36,052 bases of DNA from Hymenobacter sp. ISL-91. Lineage in GTDB: Bacteria > Bacteroidota > Bacteroidia > Cytophagales > Hymenobacteraceae. The notes beneath the pieces are model-generated. The model saw nothing but the letters and a program-made list of their open reading frames with translations. It did no database searches and had not been told where the DNA came from. Shown here in pieces: positions 9,846 through 17,873 of the stretch (position 1 is its first letter; each line of letters starts with the position of its first letter). Both the position numbers and the translations under genes were made by a program. The DNA lies in assembly GCF_018613725.1 (NCBI RefSeq), contig NZ_JAGGPS010000002.1, positions 34,828-70,879 of the forward strand. The letters run 5' to 3'.

Positions 9846-9875
9846 TTGTAATCTGGTGGCGGGCCGGTATCTTCG
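9846..9875 (+). promoter_or_regulatory. Putative promoter of the PAS histidine kinase gene
   Basis: TTG at 9846-9848, a 19-nt spacer and TATCTTCG at 9868-9875, one mismatch from the Bacteroidota consensus TAnnTTTG. It lies 39 nt before the ATG at 9915, in the divergent intergenic region. Confidence 0.5.
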
Positions 9876-9914
9876 TTGCCCCACTTTTGTTTAGTTTGAT
9901 TTTCAGCCCAACTT

Positions 9915-12458
9915 ATGCGAGATGAGATGCGGCCGATACTACCAGCGGATGCTCCGGCTCCTGATGCATTGTTGAATACGCTGCTGGAAGTATCGCAGAC
10001 GGGCGTGATGCTGCTGCGCCCGATTTACGAGGCGGGAGGCAGCATCATCGATTTTGAGCTGGAATACCTCAATCCGGCCGCCCAGCGCCTGCTCGGGCAG
10101 CCCGAGCATCCGGCCCACACCCTGCTTAGCATTTACCCGCACGCGGGCTTCGCTACGGGTGTTTTTGCCTTCTACCGCGACACGTTTGAGTCAGGTGTCA
10201 GCCGGCAGGAGCACTTCAACTACCAGTACGACGGCATCGACGGCTACTTTCGGGTGGTGGCCCGGGCCCAGGGGCCGCTGCTGGTTGTGAGCATTGCCGA
10301 CGATAATGACACCCCGCGCACGGCCATGCAGGAAGCGTTACGCCGCAGCCAGCAGGCCGAGCAGCAGGCCCGCGCCGCCGCCGAAACCGAGCGCAACCTG
10401 CTGCAGGCCATCATCACGCAGGCCACCGTGGCTATTGGCTTGTTTCAGGGCGACGAATGCACGGTAACTGCCGCCAACGACCTGATATGCGCTATCTGGA
10501 GTTATCCTAAAGGAGAGGTGTTAGGGCGGCCATTGCTAGAAGCCGTGCCCGAACTGGTAGGGCAGGGCTTCGACGACCTGGTGCGCGAAGTAGCCCGCAC
10601 CAAGCAGCCCTACATCGGGGAAGAAATGCCGGCCCAACTACGCCAGCCCAATGGTCGGGTAGAGACACGCTACTTCAACTTTGCTTTTCAGCCTCTTTAC
10701 GGCCCTACCAACGAGGTGATAGGCGTGGTGGATATTGCCGTAGACGTGACCGAACAGGTGTTGGCACGCCGGCAGGTACAGGAGCTAAATGAGCAACTGC
10801 AACAGCTCAATACCGAGCTGGAGGGCCGGGTGCAGCAGCGCACTGCCGAGGTGCAGCAGGCGCTGGCCGAGGCCGAGCACCAGCGCGGCCAGGCCCGGCT
10901 GCAGCAGGAACTATTGAGCCAGATTCTGGGTCAGGTGCCGGCCATCATCGTCACGTTCAGTGGCCCCGACCACCGCTTTACCTTCTTCAACGAGCACTAC
11001 CAAACCCTGGCGGGCGGGCGGGCAGTACTGGGCCGGCCCTGGGCCGAATGCATCCCCGAAGCAGTATTGCAGGGCCTGGCAGCTATGGCAGATGGGGTGT
11101 ACAACACCGGCCAGCCGCTTATTACCCGCGAAACGCCCGCCGAACTGGTCCACGAACCCGGCCGGAGCCGCTACTTCGATATTACGGCTCAGCCCCTGCT
11201 CGACGCGCAGCAGCAGGTGCGGGGCGTGCAGGTGTTTGCCATGGATGTAACCGAGCGGGTGCTGGCCCGGACGGAGCGCGAAACCCGCCAGCGCGAGCTA
11301 CAAACCATTTTTGAGCAGGTGCCGGTGCCTATCACCATTCTGCAGGGCCCTCAGCTAGAAGTGCAGCTGGCCAACCGGGCCATTTGCGAACTGTGGGGCC
11401 GCAGCCCGGCTCAGGTACTGGGCCGGCCCTACTTCGAGGCCGTACCCGCCACTGCGGGCCAGGGATTCGAGGAGATTCTGGCGGGGGTAATGCAAACCGG
11501 CGAAACTTTTTTTATAGATGAGCAGCCCGTCCAACTCGACCGCGCTCATACTGGTCTGCCGCCCCTGGGGTACTTCAATTTTGCTTTCCAGGCCCTGCGC
11601 GATGCAACCGGCACCTTCAACGGCCTGGTGGCCATCGGAACGGAGGTAACCGACCAGGTACTGGCCCGCCAGCAGGTGCAGCAGCTGAATGACCAGCTGG
11701 CCGCCATCAATGAGGAAATGCAGGCTACCAACCAGCAGCTGGCCGATACCAACCACCGCCTCAGCCGCACCAACGCCGACCTCGATACGTTCGTGTATTC
11801 TGCCTCGCACGACCTTAAATCGCCCATTACCAACGTAGAGGGGCTGCTGCTGGCCCTGCGCGAACACCTGCCGCCAGAAGCCTATAAGTACGAGCACGTA
11901 CCGCAGCTGCTGGCCATGATGGAGGACGCCGTAGCCCGTTTCCAGCAAACACTCCTCCACCTCACCGATGTGTCGCGGCTCCAGCAGAACACCACCAACC
12001 AGCCGCCCGAAGCCGTAGACCTGCCTTCGCTGGTAGAAGCCGTGCGCCTCGATATGGCCCCCGAGCTGGAAGCCGCCGGTGCCACGCTGGAAACGGAGCT
12101 CGACGGCTGTCCCACCGTCAAGTTTTCGGCCAAAAACCTGCGCTCTGTAGTGTATAACCTGCTTAGCAATGCCATTAAGTACCGCACGCCCCAGCGCCCG
12201 CCGCATGTACGGCTGCACTGCCGACACGTGGGCCAACACGTGGTGCTGGAAGTACACGACAATGGTTTGGGGCTGAGTGAAGCGCAGTGCCGGGAACTGT
12301 TCCAGCTGTTCCGCCGGCTGCACAACCACGTACCGGGCTCGGGTGTGGGCCTGTACATGATAAATAAGATAGTGGAGAATGCCGGCGGCAGTATTGAGGT
12401 GCGTAGCGAGCTGGGCGTAGGCACCACCTTTACCGTGTTTTTACCCGCCACCGAGTAG
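9915..12458 (+). CDS. Soluble multi-PAS sensor histidine kinase
   Basis: An 847-residue kinase with no signal peptide and no membrane segment, so it probably senses a cytoplasmic ligand or redox state. Four PAS-like domains are visible at about residues 12-130, 160-285, 330-455 and 460-590; the second and fourth share the pattern RPxxEAVPxxxGQGF...YFNFAFQ, indicating internal duplication. Heptad-rich coiled coils link PAS2 to PAS3 (285-330) and PAS4 to the kinase core (590-625). The dimerisation domain contains SASHDLKSPI with phospho-acceptor His632. The ATPase domain shows the N box (NLLSNAIKY), DNGLGL and GSGVGLYM boxes. A single-domain response regulator lies 99 nt downstream on the same strand and is the likely phosphorelay partner. 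Confidence 0.95.
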   Translation: MRDEMRPILPADAPAPDALLNTLLEVSQTGVMLLRPIYEAGGSIIDFELEYLNPAAQRLLGQPEHPAHTLLSIYPHAGFATGVFAFYRDTFESGVSRQEHFNYQYDGIDGYFRVVARAQGPLLVVSIADDNDTPRTAMQEALRRSQQAEQQARAAAETERNLLQAIITQATVAIGLFQGDECTVTAANDLICAIWSYPKGEVLGRPLLEAVPELVGQGFDDLVREVARTKQPYIGEEMPAQLRQPNGRVETRYFNFAFQPLYGPTNEVIGVVDIAVDVTEQVLARRQVQELNEQLQQLNTELEGRVQQRTAEVQQALAEAEHQRGQARLQQELLSQILGQVPAIIVTFSGPDHRFTFFNEHYQTLAGGRAVLGRPWAECIPEAVLQGLAAMADGVYNTGQPLITRETPAELVHEPGRSRYFDITAQPLLDAQQQVRGVQVFAMDVTERVLARTERETRQRELQTIFEQVPVPITILQGPQLEVQLANRAICELWGRSPAQVLGRPYFEAVPATAGQGFEEILAGVMQTGETFFIDEQPVQLDRAHTGLPPLGYFNFAFQALRDATGTFNGLVAIGTEVTDQVLARQQVQQLNDQLAAINEEMQATNQQLADTNHRLSRTNADLDTFVYSASHDLKSPITNVEGLLLALREHLPPEAYKYEHVPQLLAMMEDAVARFQQTLLHLTDVSRLQQNTTNQPPEAVDLPSLVEAVRLDMAPELEAAGATLETELDGCPTVKFSAKNLRSVVYNLLSNAIKYRTPQRPPHVRLHCRHVGQHVVLEVHDNGLGLSEAQCRELFQLFRRLHNHVPGSGVGLYMINKIVENAGGSIEVRSELGVGTTFTVFLPATE

Positions 12459-12557
12459 CTTCTCTACCCGTTCGTTGGGCTACGGCGCCCGACAGAACAG
12501 ACAACTAGCCGTAACAATCCACCTTTAGTCAGCAGCACGAAACCCATTACTAACTGT

Positions 12558-12965
12558 ATGCAAAAACTACCAAGTGTTCTGCTGATTGATGATGACCAGA
12601 CCAACAACTTTCTCAACGAGCTGCTACTTAAAAAGCTGGATGTAACCGAGCGCGTGCTCGTGGCCGAAAGCGGCACCGACGCGCTGAGCCTGTTGGCCCA
12701 TAACGCCCCCGATGCGCCCGACCTCATTTTGCTTGATGTAAACATGCCCGGCATGAGCGGCATTCAGTTTCTGGAGGCTTACCAGCAGCTACCCACCGAC
12801 CAGCGGGGTGCCACCATCATCGTGATGCTCACGACTACCATGGACGCCCACGATCTGGGCCGCCTCGACGAACTCTCGATTGCCGGTTTAGTCAGCAAGC
12901 CCCTCACAAAGGAAAAAGTTGATCATCTGCTGCAGCTGCATTTCCAGCGGCAGCTGGGTAGTTAA
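12558..12965 (+). CDS. Single-domain response regulator (CheY-like)
   Basis: A 135-residue receiver domain with no output domain. The acidic pocket DDD (residues 11-13), the phospho-acceptor Asp60 in LILLDVNMP, the switch Thr92-94 region in VMLTTT and Lys114 in SKP are all present, so phosphorylation should be functional. With the upstream kinase on the same strand and a 99-nt gap, the pair probably forms a two-component system acting through protein contacts instead of DNA binding. The short gap contains no clear terminator. The LTTTMDAHD segment and the insertion before it resemble Rcp1-type regulators that pair with multi-PAS or phytochrome-like kinases. Confidence 0.94.
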   Translation: MQKLPSVLLIDDDQTNNFLNELLLKKLDVTERVLVAESGTDALSLLAHNAPDAPDLILLDVNMPGMSGIQFLEAYQQLPTDQRGATIIVMLTTTMDAHDLGRLDELSIAGLVSKPLTKEKVDHLLQLHFQRQLGS

Positions 12966-12994
12966 CCCAAGTTACGGAGCAGGTCTGTCGGCAC

Positions 12995-13029
12995 GCTGTA
13001 GGGGCGGGGCTTAGCTTCGCCCCTACAGC
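12995..13029. repeat. Convergent-gene hairpin (12-bp stem)
   Basis: The arms GCTGTAGGGGCG (12995-13006) and CGCCCCTACAGC (13018-13029) are perfect complements around an 11-nt loop. It sits between convergent genes and lacks a strong T run, so it could be a terminator or a short palindromic intergenic repeat. Confidence 0.6.
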
Positions 13030-13095
13030 ATGTCAGCACCCGTTCTGCACCTTAAGCCAGTTAGACTACCGCGCTGTCCTTAGGTTTCCTTTCCG

Positions 13096-15063
13096 TCAGT
13101 CCTCCCCCACCTCAATGCCCATTAGGCGCATGAGCTGGCTGGCGTTGAAGGAGCGGCACATGCCGGGCGTGAGGTGGTAGTCGAAGCGCAGGGTGCCGTT
13201 GGGGTTGAGGTAGGAGTTGAAGCTGACGTTGCGCACGTGCGCAGGCAGGTCGGTTTCGAGGGCGGCCAGCTCCAGGTCGTGGGTGCTGATGAGGCCGCTG
13301 GCAGCCCGCTCGCGCAGCTGGAACACCAGCGCCCGCGCGCCCCGGTGCCGGTCGGCCGAGTTGGTTCCCTTCAGAATTTCATCGAGCAGGTAGAAAACGG
13401 GAAGTTCGGTTGACCGTTGTGCGTTGGCCGTTGGCAGGTCGTTGGCTGATGCAGTAGCAGTAACAGCAGTAGGTTCGCCAGTATCCGCAGCCACCGACAC
13501 CACCCCGTTGTCAGTTCTTACTTCTTCCCTTTTCGTTTTCAACTCCTGCCCTTCCGTCATATCCAGCAGCAGGCGCAGGCGCTTGAGCTCGGCGTAGAAC
13601 GAGGAGGTGCTTTCGGCCAGATTGTCGTGGCTGCGCATGGCGGTGAACACCTGCGCGGGGCCGCAGCGGAACGCGCCGGCCGCTACCACCGCACCGGCCT
13701 GGGCCAGCACCAGATTCAGGCCCACGGTGCGCAAAAACGTGCTTTTGCCCGCCATATTCGAGCCCGTTACAATCACCGTCTGACCGGTACCGGCCGTGCT
13801 GAAGTCGTTGCGCACGCCTTCGCCGCCGAACAGCAGCGGGTGGCCCAGCGCGGTGGCCTCCACCGTCAGGGCCGGGGCCGAGAGGTCGGGGGTAGCGAAG
13901 GCAGGGTTAGCAGCCCGGAAGGCGGCCAGGCTCACCAGCGCATCCAGCTCGGCAGCCGCTTCGAGCAGCGGCTCCAGGCCCCCACTAATCCGCCGCTTCC
14001 AGCGCTCCAGCTGCCAGATGCCCCATAAGTCCCAAAGCAGCAGCGTGTTCAACCCACCGGCTACGGCCGGGTTCTGGCGGGCCGAAAACCAACCGGCAAT
14101 GTTGCTCAGGCGTTTCAGCAGCCGGGCGGCGGCGGTGTTGCCGGTGTCGTGCAGGGTGCGGTGCAGCCGCTGCAGCGCCGGGCTCTGCCAGGTGCCGGCC
14201 TCGAAATGGGCCAGCTGGTCGTGGGCGGCACGCAGCGCGTCGCGCATGGTGGTGGCGTGCGCGTAGTAGCGGGCCCGCACCTGCCCGAAAGCGCCATTGA
14301 GTACCACGGCCGGCAACAACAGCAACAGCCACTGCATGCCGTAGCCACCGAGCATCAGCCCCACGCCCGCCAGGCTAAGCAGCGGCACCAGCCCCAGCAG
14401 CGGCAGCACCCAGCCACGGCCCACAAAAAAGTCGGGCTCGCGCAGCCAGCCGGCAAACTGGCGCGGGTCGGTTTCCTGGCGCGGATAGTGGCGGGCGCGA
14501 GCCTGCCACTCCTGCTGCCAGCCCACTTCGGGGGCCAGCTCGGCGGCGGCCTGCTGCCGCTCCCGTACGGTTTCGGGTGGCGCCGGAGTCAGCAGCCAGC
14601 CCGCCAGCCAGTCCTGCCCCAACCGCGAGGTGCTGCGGTTGAGCAGCTGAAACAACGAGTGGTCGCCAAACACGTCGAGGTCGGCAGCGTAGGGGTGCTG
14701 GGCATCGAGGTAGCGGCGGCCGGGGTCGAAACCGGCCAGCTCGCCGGCCAGCCGGGCCAGCTCGTCCTGATTGAGCCGGGCCAGCAGCCGATGATGCTCG
14801 CGGCGGTAGCCCACGGCATCGTGCCAGCGCACCAGCCCGATAAACACCAGGTAGGCACCAAATCCCAGCCCCAGCGCGGCCGCCGTCTGGCCCGCGCTCA
14901 GCAGCATCCATAAGCCTGCCAGCGCCGCCCCAAACACGGCCAGCCGTACCAGCGCCACGGCCCGGTGCCGGCCGGCAAAATGGGTTTCCTGCGCCGTATG
15001 GCGGGTCAGGTTCTCTTGAAAAAGGGTGGTGGGGTTGGCAGGTAGCGGGCGGTAATCGGACAC
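13096..15063 (-). CDS. Membrane-anchored MutS-like ATPase
   Basis: About 655 residues from a GTG start. Two pairs of hydrophobic segments (about 36-79 and 219-258) precede a MutS core/lever region and a C-terminal MutS ATPase domain: Walker A GSNMAGKS (434-441), an ABC-type ESTSSFYAEL segment, Walker B FYLLDE (557-562), then ILKGTNSADRH and STHDLEL. There is no mismatch-recognition domain, so it is not classical MutS; a role at the membrane or in DNA processing is unknown. An insertion of about 45-50 residues (504-553), rich in Thr, Ala and Glu, splits the ABC segment from Walker B. The frame is open to an ATG at 15135, but a TATCTTTG promoter core at 15097-15104 overlaps the upstream ATGs, favouring GTG 15063. 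Confidence 0.85.
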   Translation of the reverse strand: MSDYRPLPANPTTLFQENLTRHTAQETHFAGRHRAVALVRLAVFGAALAGLWMLLSAGQTAAALGLGFGAYLVFIGLVRWHDAVGYRREHHRLLARLNQDELARLAGELAGFDPGRRYLDAQHPYAADLDVFGDHSLFQLLNRSTSRLGQDWLAGWLLTPAPPETVRERQQAAAELAPEVGWQQEWQARARHYPRQETDPRQFAGWLREPDFFVGRGWVLPLLGLVPLLSLAGVGLMLGGYGMQWLLLLLPAVVLNGAFGQVRARYYAHATTMRDALRAAHDQLAHFEAGTWQSPALQRLHRTLHDTGNTAAARLLKRLSNIAGWFSARQNPAVAGGLNTLLLWDLWGIWQLERWKRRISGGLEPLLEAAAELDALVSLAAFRAANPAFATPDLSAPALTVEATALGHPLLFGGEGVRNDFSTAGTGQTVIVTGSNMAGKSTFLRTVGLNLVLAQAGAVVAAGAFRCGPAQVFTAMRSHDNLAESTSSFYAELKRLRLLLDMTEGQELKTKREEVRTDNGVVSVAADTGEPTAVTATASANDLPTANAQRSTELPVFYLLDEILKGTNSADRHRGARALVFQLRERAASGLISTHDLELAALETDLPAHVRNVSFNSYLNPNGTLRFDYHLTPGMCRSFNASQLMRLMGIEVGED

Positions 15064-15096
15064 GTTGGCGGGGTGCTTGGAAGGTGGGGGCGGCGA

Positions 15097-15104
15097 CAAA
15101 GATA
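15097..15104 (-). promoter_or_regulatory. -7 promoter element of the MutS-like gene
   Basis: On the minus strand the sequence is TATCTTTG, an exact match to TAnnTTTG. The position of the -33 element has only a weak TTTCG. It lies 34 nt before the GTG start and implies that the ATGs at 15135 and 15111 would not be on the transcript. Confidence 0.45.
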
Positions 15105-15270
15105 CTCTCATCCCGAACGGTGCGAAAGGAGGCATACTCGTACGCAGCTCCTCCCGCTCTACCGGCCCTACTCCTCTTCTGAGGCTCCTTCTCGTCTAAA
15201 TTCCGAACTTGAAGGGCGGCGGGTACGGTTGTTGTGCCGGGCCGGCCGCATCTCGCCCCGCTTTACTTCT

Positions 15271-16065
15271 ATGAAACAGCCTTTTCGTCAAGTTTTACTG
15301 AGCGCCCTACTGAGCGCCGCTGCCCTGGCCCCTGCTTTCGCGCAGCAGAAGCTCAAGTACCCCAAAGCGCCGGCCGCTAACGCCATTTACGACGCCGTGG
15401 AAAAACCCGCGCTGCCCGCCGGCGGCGTTGCGGCCTTTGCGCAGTACCTGGCCGACAACCAGCAGTACCCCACTGCCGCGCTGCAGGCCGGTGCTCAGGG
15501 CACCGTTACGGTTACGTTTGTGGTAGAAAAAACCGGCTCGCTTGGCGAGGTTGCTGTTACCCAACCCGGCAACGCCCTGCTCGACGCCGAGGCCGTGCGC
15601 CTCATTAAAGCTGCCCCCCGCTGGACGCCTGCCCGGCACCGCGGCGGTATCGTGCGCCAGCGCCAGACGGTGCCCGTTACGTTCCAGATTCCGGGCGAAG
15701 CAGGCGCGGCGGCTACTACCCCGGCTCCGGCCGGCGCGGCCGACGGCGGCGGCACCCAAGTGGTAACGGCCGACCGACCGGCGCGGCCGGTGGGTGGCAC
15801 CGAGGCGTTTTTCGAATGGATTCAGACCAACCAGAAATACCCACCTTTGGCGCTGCAGCGCAAAATTGATGGCAAGGTGCTGATGGAATTTATCATTGAA
15901 AAGGACGGTTCGCTCACCGACATCAAGCCCATCAAACGCCTGGGCTCGGGGCTCGACGAGGAGGCCGTTCGGCTGCTGAAGGCGGCCCCCAAGTGGGAGC
16001 CGGCTCTGTACAAGGGCCAGCCGATAAAGCAAAAGATGGTATTGCCGGTTGTATTCTCTTTATAA
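15271..16065 (+). CDS. Periplasmic protein with two tandem TonB C-terminal domains
   Basis: A 264-residue protein with a cleavable-looking signal peptide (core LLSALLSAAALAPAF, then AQQ). Two homologous TonB_C-type domains follow: residues ~50-140 (QYPTAAL...GTVTVTFVVEKTGSL...DAEAVRLIKAAPRWTPA) and ~175-264 with the same layout (KYPPLAL...GKVLMEFIIEKDGSL...EEAVRLLKAAPKWEPA). An Ala/Pro/Gly-rich linker joins them. Classical TonB has an N-terminal membrane anchor and a proline-rich spanning region; neither is present, and no ExbB/ExbD genes lie nearby, so energy transduction is unlikely. It may bind outer-membrane transporter plugs or other envelope partners. The frame is open from 15073 but ATG 15271 gives the signal peptide. 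Confidence 0.9.
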   Translation: MKQPFRQVLLSALLSAAALAPAFAQQKLKYPKAPAANAIYDAVEKPALPAGGVAAFAQYLADNQQYPTAALQAGAQGTVTVTFVVEKTGSLGEVAVTQPGNALLDAEAVRLIKAAPRWTPARHRGGIVRQRQTVPVTFQIPGEAGAAATTPAPAGAADGGGTQVVTADRPARPVGGTEAFFEWIQTNQKYPPLALQRKIDGKVLMEFIIEKDGSLTDIKPIKRLGSGLDEEAVRLLKAAPKWEPALYKGQPIKQKMVLPVVFSL

Positions 16066-16080
16066 GCCCAACCGTTCTTG

Positions 16081-16152
16081 AGTTGTCGGTTGTCAGTTGC
16101 CAGTTGCTAGGCTGTTCAACCACTAGCAACTGGCAACTGACAACCGACAACT
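16081..16152. repeat. Palindrome built of 7-nt-period GTTGNNN units (30-bp arms)
   Basis: The arms 16081-16110 and 16123-16152 are perfect inverted complements with a 12-nt loop. Within the left arm GTTG recurs at 16082, 16089, 16096 and 16103, exactly every 7 nt, and CAAC recurs likewise in the right arm. It ends 15 nt before the ATG of the next gene. Confidence 0.9.
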
Positions 16153-16167
16153 AGTTATCCACTCCCC

Positions 16168-17742
16168 ATGCTGTCTCCGTTGCCGCTGCTTTCTGCCCCG
16201 CCTGTTGCCTTCGGCACGCCTCTGCCCCTGCCCACCAGCCACCCCATCTGGCCCTACCAGGCGCGGTTCCGGCAGGCGGCCCAAACGGTAGCCAACGGCC
16301 TGTTCGATGCCCTCGACGAAGACCTCGACCCGTACGTGTATCTGCTGGCGCTGCCCCTGACGGCGGCCGGCCGAAGCCACAACGACCTGTACGCAGCGGC
16401 CGAGTTCGAGCCCGCCGATTCGGCAGTATCGGCCCACCATTTTGCGCGGGTGCTGGAGCGGGGCCAGGCCCTGCAACTGGCCCACAACTGGGAATTTACC
16501 ACCGACCCCGACGTGGAGAGTGAGGACATGCAGCGCCGCAAGCAGTTTGGCCGGGGCGTGCGCCTGGCCGTGCAGGAGGTGCTCGACGAGCTCGACGCCG
16601 CCGACAAGCGGCTGTCGTTTGCCGGCTGGCCCGCCCAGATTGGCTCATTTGCGGTAATGCCCGTGCTGCGGCTCAACCGCAAGGTGTACAACAGCTACCC
16701 ATCGTTGCAGCCCAACCGTTTTTATACCGACGGGCGCCAGCTGCCACACTCGCTTATTCAGGCGGCCATTCTGCGCTTCAACGAAGACTGCATTAAGTCG
16801 CTGACCGAGCCGGAACCTGGCTCCGGCCTGCTCATCCGCCCCCGCGACACCGACGAGATTATCCGCTCGGCGGGCAAGCTATTTATGGATACGCCGGCCC
16901 AGGATATGGGCATGAACCCCGCGGCCACCAAGCTGTTCGCCACCTGCAACACTATCTCGTCGTTGCGTTATGAGGGGGCCGAGGGCGTGGGCAAGCTGCT
17001 GCTGGCCCGCCGCGGCCACCCCAACTTGGCCGAAGTATTCGCCCTCACCTGCCCCACTCCGCTCACCGATTACCGGGCCGTGCGCAAGCTGCTCGAAATG
17101 ACGACGTCTGACGTGAGCCTGCTGGCCGACGGCGAGAACGTGTACGCGCTGGGCCGGCAAATCGGCCAGTACGATGCCGCCCGCGAGGATTTGTTCGTTA
17201 TCAGCTTCGTCAACCACTACGCCTGGGAATTTCAGCACGGCGGGCAGGTGCTCATGCGCGCCCACTATGGCCACCCCAGCCTGCCCCGCGCCCGCCTCAA
17301 CCGCACCAAATTCCGCCGCGACCTACGCCGCACGTTCCAGCTCACCGACTCGGCTAAAGTGGAAAAGCTCTGGGACGTGGTGCTCGAAGCCAGCCGCCAG
17401 AAACACGGCACGCTACTCGTCATCACCACCGAGGCCCTGGCCGAAGCCGACCGCCTCAAGCTGCAATGCACCCTCATCGAGCCCGTCCCGCTCACCCCAC
17501 TCATCACCCGCCTCGTCACAGCCATCGATGGGGCCGTGCTGCTCGACCCGGACGCGTACTGCTACTCCATCGGCGTGATTCTGGATGGCAAGGCCACCGG
17601 CCGCGGCACCAGCACCCGCGGCGCCCGCTACAACTCGGCCATCCGCTACGTCGAAAGCAGCCCCTACCCCTGCCTGGCCATTGTAGTGAGCGAGGATGGC
17701 CTGATGGACGTCATTACCAAGGACAGTACGCTTGATGAGTAG
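16168..17742 (+). CDS. Protein with C-terminal DisA/diadenylate-cyclase-like domain (degenerate)
   Basis: A 524-residue soluble protein without signal peptide. The first ~350 residues are of unrecognised fold. The C-terminal ~130 residues resemble the DAC (DisA_N) nucleotide-binding domain that makes c-di-AMP: AIDGAVLLD carries the DGA motif (Asp454-Gly455-Ala456), followed by YSIGVILDG, the segment TRGARYNSAIRY (residues 483-494) and LAIVVSEDGLMDVI. In active cyclases the second motif reads GTRHRAA; here the key RHR is RYN (487-489), so catalysis may be lost or altered and the domain could be a nucleotide sensor. I think it belongs among the DAC-like predicted sensor proteins (possibly the DACNV type). 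A related function for the N-terminal part is unknown. The ATG follows a heptameric-repeat palindrome. Confidence 0.8.
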   Translation: MLSPLPLLSAPPVAFGTPLPLPTSHPIWPYQARFRQAAQTVANGLFDALDEDLDPYVYLLALPLTAAGRSHNDLYAAAEFEPADSAVSAHHFARVLERGQALQLAHNWEFTTDPDVESEDMQRRKQFGRGVRLAVQEVLDELDAADKRLSFAGWPAQIGSFAVMPVLRLNRKVYNSYPSLQPNRFYTDGRQLPHSLIQAAILRFNEDCIKSLTEPEPGSGLLIRPRDTDEIIRSAGKLFMDTPAQDMGMNPAATKLFATCNTISSLRYEGAEGVGKLLLARRGHPNLAEVFALTCPTPLTDYRAVRKLLEMTTSDVSLLADGENVYALGRQIGQYDAAREDLFVISFVNHYAWEFQHGGQVLMRAHYGHPSLPRARLNRTKFRRDLRRTFQLTDSAKVEKLWDVVLEASRQKHGTLLVITTEALAEADRLKLQCTLIEPVPLTPLITRLVTAIDGAVLLDPDAYCYSIGVILDGKATGRGTSTRGARYNSAIRYVESSPYPCLAIVVSEDGLMDVITKDSTLDE

Positions 17743-17753
17743 ATTTTGGCGGG

Positions 17754-17855
17754 GAACGTCATTCAGAGCGCAGCGAAGAATCTCGCGTGAGTCGTTACAA
17801 CGGTTGTTGTTCAACAATTCACGCGAGATTCCTCGCTACGCTCTGAATGACGTTC
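17754..17855. repeat. Long palindromic intergenic repeat, copy 2 (37-bp arms)
   Basis: The arms 17754-17790 and 17819-17855 pair at 35 of 37 positions. They begin GAACGTCATTCAGAGC and contain GAAGAATCTCGC, the same ends as the 7432-7572 repeat. A T run follows on the plus strand, so it could also terminate the DisA-like gene. It sits between convergent genes. Confidence 0.88.
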
Positions 17856-17873
17856 TTTTTTAAGCCAAAAAAA

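Noticed and set aside
13096..15063. Annotation as mismatch-repair MutS
   Set aside because: There is no mismatch-recognition domain and four membrane segments are present; only the ATPase core is shared.
15271..16065. TonB energy transducer
   Set aside because: No membrane anchor or spanning region and no ExbB/ExbD nearby.
16081..16152. CRISPR array
   Set aside because: Units are 7 nt with no spacers of 25-40 nt, the block is palindromic, and no cas genes are present.
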